Below are positions 26,264-35,400 of a stretch of 64,000 nt of DNA, piece by piece; position 1 is the first letter of the stretch; the number at the start of each line of letters is the position of its first letter. Location of the stretch: assembly GCA_965248155.1 (NCBI GenBank), contig CBDFIO010000001.1, positions 1,798,001-1,862,000 of the forward strand, given 5' to 3'. This stretch comes from RFSX01 sp965248155 (lineage in GTDB: Bacteria > Bacteroidota > Bacteroidia > Chitinophagales > Saprospiraceae). The position numbers and the translations under genes were made by a program. The notes under the pieces were generated by a model. That model was not told the DNA's origin and did no database searches. It saw only the letters and a program-made list of their open reading frames with translations.

Positions 26264-26908
26264 CTATATATTTTTTCTTCCGTACTTACTACAAATAAGA
26301 CAGACTTCAGGGAAATGTCTCTTAGCTGGACAATGCTCTCTGCCAAAAAATATTATTTGCAAATGAAGTTTATTCCATGAAGATTCAGGAAATAACCTTT
26401 TAAGATCTTTTTCAGTTTGAACCACATTCTTGCCAATACTCAATCCCCATCTCCATGCCAAGCGATGAATATGTGTATCAACCGGAAATGCAGGGACACC
26501 AAATGCCTGAGACATAACTACTGAAGCTGTTTTATGACCTACGCCCGGAAGTGCTTCAAGGTCTTCAAAATTATCAGGTACCTGACCATTATGTTTTTCA
26601 ATCAATATTTCAGATAAACGATGAATCGCTTTTGATTTCTGGGGACTCAAGCCACATGGTCTGATAATCGCTTTTATTTCTTCAACTGATAAGTTTACCA
26701 TATCATATGGATTGTCAGCTTCCAAAAACAATAGCGGAGTAATCTCGTTAACTTTCTTATCTGTGCACTGTGCGGAAAGAAGAACTGCTATCAGCAGTGT
26801 ATAATGACTATGATGATCTAATGGTATTGGTGTTTCCTGATACAAATCATTCAAAATATTCTGAATTGCTTTTACTTTTTCAGCCTTGCTTATTCGCCCT
26901 TTTGTCAT
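26264..26908 (-). CDS. nth: Endonuclease III
   Basis: I start at ATG 26908, which overlaps the upstream gene's stop as ATGA, giving 214 residues. The helix-hairpin-helix LPGVGHKTASVV contains the catalytic Lys (K126) and VDTH the catalytic Asp (D144). It excises oxidised pyrimidines and cuts the abasic site. The C-terminal cluster region has cysteines at about 193, 203 and 206 (C-x9-C-x2-C) and no fourth cysteine, unlike the C-x6-C-x2-C-x5-C [4Fe-4S] motif of the E. coli enzyme. It is the last gene of the RluD / acyl-CoA reductase / nth operon. Confidence 0.9.
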   Translation of the reverse strand: MTKGRISKAEKVKAIQNILNDLYQETPIPLDHHSHYTLLIAVLLSAQCTDKKVNEITPLLFLEADNPYDMVNLSVEEIKAIIRPCGLSPQKSKAIHRLSEILIEKHNGQVPDNFEDLEALPGVGHKTASVVMSQAFGVPAFPVDTHIHRLAWRWGLSIGKNVVQTEKDLKRLFPESSWNKLHLQIIFFGREHCPAKRHFPEVCLICSKYGRKNI

Positions 26909-27918
26909 AGTCTTAATAAAAAGTCCAAAGTATCTACCCCATCGGCATATTGAGATATTAAAGGATTTTGTGCATTTCCAAAACATACTGTTTCTATACC
27001 GTCAAGCTTCTCATCAGATACCACACATTGAATCATTTCTTTCTTATTTAAAAGTTCATTCTCGAGTTCTGATCTGTCATTGTAAAACTCATAATGAACA
27101 GATGCGATTCTGGAAGCAATATTAGTGTCAGGCTTTAAAATTATGATGTTATTGGTATAATACTCTTCACTGTTCAACAAGTAAAGTGCATTATTATAAT
27201 CAAAGTTATTCTTGTATTTGTTGTGATGGATCAAGTCATCATATTTTCTAAATGATTCGAAAAGTCTATGCATTTCAAATCCTGCTTCGAGATACAGTTT
27301 GGATACATTTCTACAACCAAGACCGAAATAGCTAAAAACATCATCTGCCAGTAATTTCAGATCTTCATTGCTGACCTTATTAGATACTATAGCTATTCCA
27401 TTGCGGTTCATTCTAATAATACTAGCGACATCCTTAAAATATCTGTGAAAGTATCTGGCAGAATTATTGGAGCCTGTAGCGATGACGCCATCATAATCTT
27501 TTAGTCTCTCTACAATTTCAAAATATTCCAAAGCATCTTGATCGTATTCGGTCATTAGTTCAATAAAGAATGGGATAAGAAGATTATCTTTTTCAGAGAG
27601 TTTAATTATTGATTTGTGCCCGCTAATAAATACAGATATAATATCATGAATACCTACCATTGGGATATTTCCTGCAAGAACAAGGGCAACATTATTTTTT
27701 GAATCTTTGGTGATTTGGTATTTTGAAATCCAATTCGTCAATGTCTCCTTATTTAGATAATTATCAACGATTGACTTGATTGATTTAAGAATATTAGCTT
27801 CTGTAAACCATGGATTCGTGATTTCTGTTTTATCAATAATTTTCTTCCTTCGATCTGAATCTATAAGTAGAGACTCCCCTGCCCCATGCAAACAATCTAT
27901 CCTACGTTCGATATCCAT
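26905..27918 (-). CDS. LuxC-type acyl-CoA reductase
   Basis: The open frame extends to 27957, but ATG 27918 overlaps the RluD stop as TAATG and is preferred, giving 337 residues. The aldehyde-dehydrogenase-like fold is suggested by VALVLAGNIPMVGIHDIISV, ATGSNNSARYFHRYF and the catalytic-cysteine context FSYFGLGCRNVSKLY. Such proteins reduce fatty acyl-CoA or acyl donors to aldehydes; in Bacteroidota, homologues occur without lux genes. It is translationally coupled to a pseudouridine synthase upstream and to nth downstream. The metabolic role is unknown. Confidence 0.75.
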   Translation of the reverse strand: MDIERRIDCLHGAGESLLIDSDRRKKIIDKTEITNPWFTEANILKSIKSIVDNYLNKETLTNWISKYQITKDSKNNVALVLAGNIPMVGIHDIISVFISGHKSIIKLSEKDNLLIPFFIELMTEYDQDALEYFEIVERLKDYDGVIATGSNNSARYFHRYFKDVASIIRMNRNGIAIVSNKVSNEDLKLLADDVFSYFGLGCRNVSKLYLEAGFEMHRLFESFRKYDDLIHHNKYKNNFDYNNALYLLNSEEYYTNNIIILKPDTNIASRIASVHYEFYNDRSELENELLNKKEMIQCVVSDEKLDGIETVCFGNAQNPLISQYADGVDTLDFLLRL

Positions 27919-28958
27919 TACAGTTTCTGCTTTTGGTGTGTCACATAATTTCTCCACCTCTCAATTACTTCTGACATGTCAGCTGGTAAATCAGATTCAA
28001 ACCGTACATATTCTTGAGTCTTTGGATGTATAAACCCTATGGACTTTGCATGGAGAGCATGCCGTTCTATACACTTAAAGCAATTATGAACAAACTGCTT
28101 GTACTTGGTAAATATCGTGCCCTTGCGAATTTGATCTCCACCATATTTCTGATCGTTAAATAGTGGATGTCCTTTGTTAGAAAGGTGAACCCTAATCTGA
28201 TGGGTTCTTCCAGTTTCCAGTTTACATTTAATCATGGTTACATAATAGAATGACTCTATGACTTCATAATGAGTGACTGCATGTTTGCCTGATTCATTTT
28301 CTGGGAACACATGCATCCTCAAATTATCGGTTGGATGACGGCCAATATTACCTTCAATTGTGTCCTTCTCAGGTTCTGGATCCCCCCAAACTAAAGCAAC
28401 ATATTCCCTGTCAATCGTATGATCAAAAAACTGCTTGGCCAGGTGGGTCATCGCTTTTTCAGTTTTAGCGACCACCATCAAACCAGAAGTATCCTTATCA
28501 ATTCTATGGACGATACCCGATCTGTCATACTCGTTCCCAGGTAAGATTGGAATATCGGCATTGCCTATATGATGGATGAGGCCATTCACTAATGTACCGT
28601 TTCGGTTTCCGATTCCTGGGTGAACAACAAGGCCTGCCGGTTTATTAACAATGATAAGGTCATCATCTTCGTACTGAATATTAAGATCCATTTTTTCAGG
28701 TGCGGCCCTGGTCTTTTCTCTTGGTTCTGTAGGAAGAACTACAGTTATTATGTCATGAGGCCGAATCTTATAATTAGACTTAATTTGTTTCTCATTGACA
28801 AGGATTGATCCATCGCTAACAGCGTTTTGAATCTTATTTCTCGATACTCCTACGATTCTATCAAATAGAAATTTATCAATTCTGATTGGACTTTGTCCCG
28901 GGTCTGCGACAAAGCGCATATGCTCAAATAGTTTTTCATCTTCCATTTTCAAATTCAC
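27918..28958 (-). CDS. RluD-like pseudouridine synthase with S4 domain
   Basis: The 346-residue protein starts with an S4 RNA-binding domain (about 24-85, RIDKFLFDRI...ILVNEKQIK) and has the catalytic motif HRIDKDTSG with D154. GRTHQIRVHL follows later. It probably modifies helix 69 of 23S rRNA as RluD does, or another rRNA site. It is the first of three tightly overlapping genes. The length is typical for Bacteroidota members of the family. Confidence 0.9.
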   Translation of the reverse strand: MNLKMEDEKLFEHMRFVADPGQSPIRIDKFLFDRIVGVSRNKIQNAVSDGSILVNEKQIKSNYKIRPHDIITVVLPTEPREKTRAAPEKMDLNIQYEDDDLIIVNKPAGLVVHPGIGNRNGTLVNGLIHHIGNADIPILPGNEYDRSGIVHRIDKDTSGLMVVAKTEKAMTHLAKQFFDHTIDREYVALVWGDPEPEKDTIEGNIGRHPTDNLRMHVFPENESGKHAVTHYEVIESFYYVTMIKCKLETGRTHQIRVHLSNKGHPLFNDQKYGGDQIRKGTIFTKYKQFVHNCFKCIERHALHAKSIGFIHPKTQEYVRFESDLPADMSEVIERWRNYVTHQKQKL

Positions 28959-28967
28959 TTTATTAAA

Positions 28968-29714
28968 TCATAAAAAAGTATATGATATTCCAAGCTGTAA
29001 TCGAAGATGATTCGTCTGGCTCGTTTCATTTCTAAAATTATCAATAGAAATTTCTTCTGTTTCTTCATCATCAATTGTATAGCTGATAGCATTACCGCTA
29101 TAGTAATATAATTTTGCTACTATAAAGGATTGACTGGTTAAGTGCAAAGTAAACCCTGTGCTCAATCCAAATGATATTCCCATATCAAATTCATTGACAT
29201 CAAAGTCGGTCGTTTCTTCAGCATCATAAAAAGTAGTAGATGTTGAAGTATAAAACATGTTCGTTCCAAAAGAAGCTTCAGCAAAAGGTTCTACTTTCCA
29301 AAAAAAGAAAGGAAGATAATATCTATATATAAAATGTGCTCCTAAAAAATTGGAGCCTGTTCTTTCACTAATTTCTATTTGTCCGGATTGTCCCGGTACA
29401 ATCAAATTATTACTTATCGCACCTATATGAGTGTAGCTCAGCTGGAATCCAAAAAAATCATATTGATCTGAATCTCTTTCAACAAGGTATGACAATGACA
29501 AACCAAAAAGGTCTCTGTCAAGAACTCGGCCGAAAGTATTAACCGGAAAAACCGGATCAATTGTGAATTCGACAACTTTAGCCCTATAGTCCTCTTCAGT
29601 ATAATCCTCTTCAGTAAATTCTTCTACTTCTTCTTGTGCTATAATAGGATTTGAAAAAGAACATACAAATAAAAAGAAGAGCAAAATATTTGACCTGATA
29701 CCAGAGCTTGTCAT
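28968..29714 (-). CDS. Outer-membrane beta-barrel protein, hypothetical
   Basis: I prefer the start at 29714, which gives a regular signal peptide (MTSSGIRSNILLFFLFVCSF...IAQ); upstream in-frame ATGs extend to 29735. After an acidic stretch (EEVEEFTEEDYTEEDY) come repeated amphipathic strands ending in aromatic residues and a C-terminal LRLQLGISYTFL, as in a single small barrel. No motif identifies its ligand. It lies 9 bp upstream of rluD and may be in the same transcript. Confidence 0.6.
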   Translation of the reverse strand: MTSSGIRSNILLFFLFVCSFSNPIIAQEEVEEFTEEDYTEEDYRAKVVEFTIDPVFPVNTFGRVLDRDLFGLSLSYLVERDSDQYDFFGFQLSYTHIGAISNNLIVPGQSGQIEISERTGSNFLGAHFIYRYYLPFFFWKVEPFAEASFGTNMFYTSTSTTFYDAEETTDFDVNEFDMGISFGLSTGFTLHLTSQSFIVAKLYYYSGNAISYTIDDEETEEISIDNFRNETSQTNHLRLQLGISYTFL

Positions 29715-29754
29715 ATATTTATTTCCAATCATCAAATTGAAATCATAATTTGCA

Positions 29755-29762
29755 CAAAGGTA
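29755..29762 (-). promoter_or_regulatory. -7 element of the barrel-rluD transcript
   Basis: The minus strand reads TACCTTTG, an exact TAnnTTTG match 40 bp before the preferred start codon. No clear -33 TTG is seen, so support is partial. Confidence 0.35.
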
Positions 29763-29811
29763 ATGATAATAGGGTCATAAATGTTTTACTAATTAATTAA
29801 GAAAGTCTGAA

Positions 29812-31012
29812 ATGTCTCACTGGAAGAATTTAAATTTCGAAACTATTTGTACTAAAGAATTAAATGAATTTGAAAGTGGAGATTCTCATGTTCTTCCAAT
29901 CAATGCAACTTCTGCATTTAGCTATAATAGTATAGAAGATTCTATAGATGTTTTTACAGGAAAAAAGGAAGGATACGTATACACGAGATATGGAAATCCT
30001 ACTATTACTGCTGTGCAAAATAAATTAGCATTACTTGAAGGATATGATCTGGACGATGACATCCATTGCATACTTTGCAATTCAGGTCTTGCAGCCGTGA
30101 GCACCTTATGTCTAAGTCTTCTCAGTTCTTGTGATGAGATTGTTACGCAGGGAAATCTATATGGTGGTACTACTGAAATATTCAGTAAGGTATTATCAAA
30201 AAATGGCATTAAAGTCCATTTTACAGATTTGAAAGACAATAGTCTGGTCGATTCAATATTGAGTAATAATCCTAAAATCAAATTGATATATTTTGAAACT
30301 CCTACAAATCCTACACTTTCTTGTCTTGATATTTCTTTAATGGTTCAGCTTGCAAAAAAATATAATATCCGGACAGCCATAGACAATACTTTTGCAACAC
30401 CTTATTTGCAAAGACCTTTTACGCTTGGGGTAGATTTTATCCTTCATTCTACTACAAAATTTCTAAATGGTCATGGCAATTCAATTGCCGGTGCCAATCC
30501 TTTCCAGAAATATAGATGATAAGAACAGGATCTGGGAAGTGATGAAACTTTTGGGGAGCAATACAAATGCATGGGATGCATGGCTTGTTCATAATGGATT
30601 GAAAACACTTAAATTAAGAATGGACAAACATTGTTCGAATGCTACAAAAATTGCTCATTTTCTAGAGTCTCACCACAAGGTCACAAAGGTGAATTATCCA
30701 GGTCTTGAAACAAATATGGATCACAATATTGCAAAAAAACAGATGAGTCAATTTGGAGCAATGTTAAGTTTCGAAATTGAGGGCGGATTAGAAGAGAGTA
30801 AGAAATTTATGAATGATACCAGGCTTTGTACCATTAGTTCAACATTGGGAAATATTGATACCTTATTGCTTCATCCTGTAAGTTCTTCTCATCTAAACGT
30901 TCCGGAGGAGATCAGAGCGCAATTTGGAATTACAGATGGATTAATTCGAGTTTCTGTAGGGATAGAAAATGTAGATGATTTGATTTCAGATATGGATCAG
31001 GTACTGGGGTAA
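29812..31012 (+). pseudogene. Cys/Met metabolism PLP-dependent enzyme, frameshifted
   Basis: The family (cystathionine gamma-synthase, methionine gamma-lyase and relatives) is shown by YTRYGNPTITAVQNKLALLE, CNSGLAAVSTL, YFETPTNPTL, DNTFATPYLQRP and the PLP-lysine motif HSTTKFLNGHGN. At 30491-30500 one extra A (GCCAATCC) shifts the frame: the first part ends as GANPFQKYR, while the +1 frame gives the expected ILSRNIDDKNRIWEVMK and continues to a normal C-terminus (LIRVSVGIENVDDLI). Without the extra base the protein would be about 400 residues. It could be a real mutation or an assembly error. Confidence 0.85.
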
Positions 31013-31827
31013 TTATTTATCAACAACGAGAATTTCAACACGGCGATTCTGGATTCTATCTTCCTCATTTAACTCTGGTTCAATCAATCTAAATGCTCCT
31101 CCAAAACCTTTATACGAGAGTCGTGTAGAATCAATGCCATTATGAATGAGATACTTGTAAATATGTTCAGCTCTATTGATAGATAAATTATAGGTCCTTG
31201 TATCTCTATCCCAACCGTCATCAAATTTTTGATAATCCAGACAACATACATGACCTTGAATTTCTATTTTAATATTTTGATGCTCTTGGAGAATGGAGAG
31301 TAATCTTTTCAATTCGGCACCGATCTTTTCATAAGAATATGACGGGCTCCATAAAAATTCAAATTGCGGAGAATAAGTTTTTCACCAATTCCAATATCAA
31401 CAAGTTCCTCTACATTACTCAGAGGATTGATTAATTTCAATATTACGATTCTATGATCCTGGACTCCACCTCCTACATCTCTATATCCCAGATTATCAAT
31501 TTCACCTTTTGAATCTGTTAATATTGTATCAATGAAATAAGCATATTGATTATTTATAAGATGAACAAGCTTTTCAACTCTCTTATCCGATAAAATTTTA
31601 TTGGAATTTTGCCTCCCCAGGTAATCTGCACTCCCACTTACACTTAATTGATATTTAACAGAGGAGTCTTGTTTACTGAAAAAAGTAGTGATTTGGGCTT
31701 CATGTTTTTCTGTTATATCTGAATATCCAATTTTATAATGGAGTTGAAGACTATCAAGCTGGGCAAATGAAAAGCCAGATAGTAGGATCGCAAATATGAA
31801 AAGTGAATATTTCATTTTCATTATCAA
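31013..31827 (-). pseudogene. OmpA-family C-terminal domain protein, frameshifted
   Basis: The upstream part (31309-31827) has a signal peptide (ending FSFAQ), an OmpA-like repeat with SGSADYLGRQNSNKILSDKR, and ends in NLNFYGARHILMKRSVPN. The downstream frame (31013-31312) continues as LKRLLSILQEHQNIKIEIQ then GHVC, a second OmpA/MotB peptidoglycan-binding-like motif, ending NRRVEILVVDK. Restoring one base near 31314-31316 (CCGG-AATTG) rejoins SVP-ELKR. It is convergent with the frameshifted PLP gene, and their ends abut. Confidence 0.8.
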
Positions 31828-31857
31828 TTACAACTAAAATGATAAAATATTATTGCT

Positions 31858-32364
31858 TTAAATGCTTCTACCACGCCTTCCTAGTTCCACCAGTCTAAGG
31901 TTTTTAATCTCTGAATTATGACATTCAAATAATAGCATAGTCCTGAATAGGTGAGTTCCAAAATGACCACAAGCTCCGGGATTCATATGCAAAATGTTCA
32001 ATTTAGCATCTTTAAGAACCTTACAAATATGGGAATGACCACAGATGTATAAATCTGGCCGGTGCTTATCAAGTATTACTTTAACTCTTTTAGTGTAACG
32101 TCCTGGATATCCGCCAATATGCGTCATGAATACTTTTACTCCTTCACATCTAAAGAAATTATCCAAAGGCAATTCAGATCTCACTTTATGATCATCAATA
32201 TTACCATAGACCCCTCTTACAACAGATATGTTTTCCAATTGCTCAAAAAGTTCAAAATTTCCTATATCACCAGCATGCCAAATCTCATCAGCAGATTCAA
32301 GATGATTGATTACATCCTTTCCGAGAAAGCTATGCGTATCTGATATTAGTGCTATTTTCTTCAA
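31858..32364 (-). CDS. YfcE/MJ0936-type metallophosphoesterase
   Basis: The product begins MKKIALISDTHSFLG if translation starts at the TTG (32364-32362). The longer open frame to 32448 would run through the terminator of the neighbouring gene and is unlikely. The metal-binding motifs are D-x-H (SDTH), GDIGN, GNIDDH and CGHSHICK plus MNPGACG, typical of small calcineurin-like phosphodiesterases. Length is 168 residues, normal for the family. Substrate unknown. Confidence 0.85.
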   Translation of the reverse strand: MKKIALISDTHSFLGKDVINHLESADEIWHAGDIGNFELFEQLENISVVRGVYGNIDDHKVRSELPLDNFFRCEGVKVFMTHIGGYPGRYTKRVKVILDKHRPDLYICGHSHICKVLKDAKLNILHMNPGACGHFGTHLFRTMLLFECHNSEIKNLRLVELGRRGRSI

Positions 32365-32392
32365 GCTATAAATATAGAAGAATGCTAAATGC

Positions 32393-32425
32393 AAAAAAAA
32401 AAGCCGGACAGTATTAATGTCCGGC
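32393..32425 (-). terminator. Rho-independent terminator of the T9SS gene at 32449
   Basis: On the minus strand the perfect 8-bp stem GCCGGACA/TGTCCGGC (32425-32418 and 32410-32403, 7-bp loop) is followed by ten Ts (32402-32393). It lies 24 bp past the stop codon of the 1351-residue surface protein. Confidence 0.85.
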
Positions 32426-32448
32426 GTTGTGTACAAAAAAGAACACAA

Positions 32449-35400
32449 TTATTTAACCACGATCATTTTTCTTGTAACTATCGAAGATTGACTCTCGACT
32501 CTGTAAAAGAGTACACCATTAGAATTTAATTCTGAAGCATTGATAAGGAATTCATTAATTCCTTTATCGAATGTCTTAGATAGATTTTTGATCAAACTTC
32601 CATTAGAATCAAATATTGATAGAGCTACTTTTTGTCTCTTTGGTATAGAAAAGGCTATACTGGTGAAATCATCAAAGGGGTTGGGTTCATTTTGAAAAAC
32701 TTCAAGTTGTGTATAGCTTTCATCTTTAGCACCATGTACTACCATAGAAAGCTTTTCTATTTCATAGTTTTCATTATATATTTCAGCAGATATAAAATTT
32801 GAATTTATATCAAATAAGGAAGCAATATCAGAATCAATTCTTGATTCAAAATAGGCAGTAAAAAGTATCTCCGATTCTGAAAGATCGATCCCACTAAGAT
32901 CATCAATACTTACTGTAATTGTTCCTTCTTGTGAATTCAGAAGAGCAAAATTCTCTTGTGTAATATCAAGCGCTCCCCTATCAATCCCTTCAAAAACTAA
33001 AGCTGTTTCATCAAAGGAGATTGTGAATTGCATTCCCAGAATTGAAGCATCTTTTTCAATTCGAAGAGGAATTCCTACAAGATCTCCTTTCGCAAAGATT
33101 ACGTTATCGGTACTTATAAAGACAGAGTTGTCTTTTCTCTGAATTTCGCCATCATCATTTACATTATTTATTACAATGGAGTTATTAACATCTCCTACTT
33201 TGATTCCTATGAAATCTGCTTCCATTTCGGAATTCTGAACATCTAAAAGATCAAGGTACGAAGGATAATTCCATGGCGCCAGTGGATCTAAAAAGGTATG
33301 TTTCTCGGGTACAAATACCCATGATTCATTTTCTGGGTATGATTCATAAATTCCTAAAATCAGTTTTCTTAATTGTATCAAATCAATAGCGCTGATTGAT
33401 CCATTTGCATCAATATCTGCAGCAATTAATTTGTATGGAGAATCAAGAAAGTTCTGACCGAGAATATGGCTTTGGATCATTAAGAGATCCAAAGTAGATA
33501 CTCCATTTAATGGATCATCATCATTATAAGGCAAGAGTTTGTATTGTCCATTATTTTCTATATTCTCAAATGCATATGCACCGGTAATATTTGTCATTTC
33601 CATGTCCGAACCTTCTTCATTCATATTCAATAACTCTACCATCACTTCTTCAATTGGTTCATCTTTTTCAGTTAGTATTTCTCCAGCAATCATTGCCATA
33701 CCAGACAAGTCAGGACAATAATCCTGGGTGTCTTGCAATTGTAAAAAGACATGACATGAGGATGAAAGTCCGGCTTCATCGATTACGAATATATCCAGTT
33801 GAATTGTTTCTGAAATACCGTTTGGTATATCGCTGCAAGTAAAGGTTCTTGAACTTTCTGGGTAATTGATTTCATCTGTATCTACGAAAGAGAATGATAT
33901 GTTATCAAGTCCATTGCATCCTCCAACACTCTTAAGATCAAAATCAGATGCCCAGACTATAGTTTCCTGATTGTAGCCCATAGTCCATACAAGTTCAGCC
34001 CTACAGATCGGTGTTGGTTCTTTATCTCCAACAACATTAAAGTAAATTGTACAACTCGATTGACCTCCCCCACAATGGTTAACTGCATAATAGGTAATCT
34101 TATGTTCTCCGACTGGATATATGTCACTTGCATCATTGCCATTTCCTACATAATCAATAGTTCCATTACTAAAGGCATCTATCTCCCAGGATACAGACAT
34201 ACTTGCATTGCAAGTACTGCTAAATGTAACTCCGAGGTCCACATAAGCTTCGCATAAAGGACTTGTTGCATTCACAATTATATCTTGTTGCGGGCATGTA
34301 AATATTACAATTCCAGAGTTACTTATATTAATTTCTTGAACGTGAGACAAGGTGTATGCATGAGGATAATGAGGATTAAAACGACACCAGTCCACGATCT
34401 TCCAAGTTCTTAATATTTTATAGCAGACTCCGTTATTATTTGTTGTGTAAGGCGCTTCATCTTTATAGCTAATTGCAATATTGGTACAATCAAATAATTT
34501 ATTAGCTATGGGTTTGCCAGTAAACTCAGGATGAATATTAGGTCCAAATGCACATTCATCAATAGTTACATCAACAGGGAAGGTAAAATCTCCAACTTCT
34601 AATGCATCCGTGTTTTTAGCAGGATCAATATAGATCCGTTGGTTGCAATTTTTAAGAACGTTTCCATCATCATCAATTACATCTACTTGACGATATATCG
34701 TACCTGTACCGCATGATAAATCATAATCTTGAATATCAAACCAATCCGCTCCAATATTAATTCCGGAATCACAACCATTTTCTCCGGTTGGAATTCCAAT
34801 TATATCTCTGTCAGTATAATCAGCACCACAATCCAAATCTATATCAGCTGGACATTCTACTTTTGGTGTTGCATGACTTCTAACTGTAACAATTCCAAGG
34901 CATTCGCTATAATTCCCATTTATATCATAAGCCCTCATCCTGACGGTTATGGTTTCCCCTAAATCTTCACAACAAAAATGGACACTTGGGCCCCATCCAT
35001 AAATCCCATGTTCCGGATACGATGGACAAGATGAATTTTCTCTCTTTACTTCAAAGAAGGCTACATCACCACAAGGATCGAAACTCGCATCGTCGAACGT
35101 TTCAGCGAAAATTTCTGTTACCCCTGTTGAAGTTAACTGCACTTTCGTATAGCCTTCACAAATTGCAGTCGGTGGTTCCTGATCATCAATTTGGATTTCA
35201 AAATAGCAACAAGCACTTGTCAAGTTACTATCTATCAACTCTGGGATAGTTTCTAAATAAGAAGACCTATTTCCACAGTCGTCACTATAACAGTAGCGTA
35301 CCCATACTGATTCAAGAATGCTAGGAATAGTAAATGTACTATCCTCATTTATTTCGACCGGATAATAATCTCCGGTCTTTGGTTGTGTTATTCCTTCTAT

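Noticed and set aside
26905..27918. Bioluminescence operon (LuxC-like gene)
   Set aside because: No luxA, luxB, luxD or luxE homologue is present; the gene sits with rluD and nth, so only the enzyme-family call is kept.
30467..30530. Programmed frameshift in the PLP enzyme
   Set aside because: No slippery heptamer with downstream structure is seen at the shift (GCCAATCC), and the family is not known to use recoding; mutation or sequence error is simpler.
32365..32448. Longer N-terminus for the phosphoesterase starting at 32448
   Set aside because: It would translate through the terminator hairpin of the neighbouring gene and adds residues not found in the family; the TTG at 32364 precedes the conserved KKIALISDTH.
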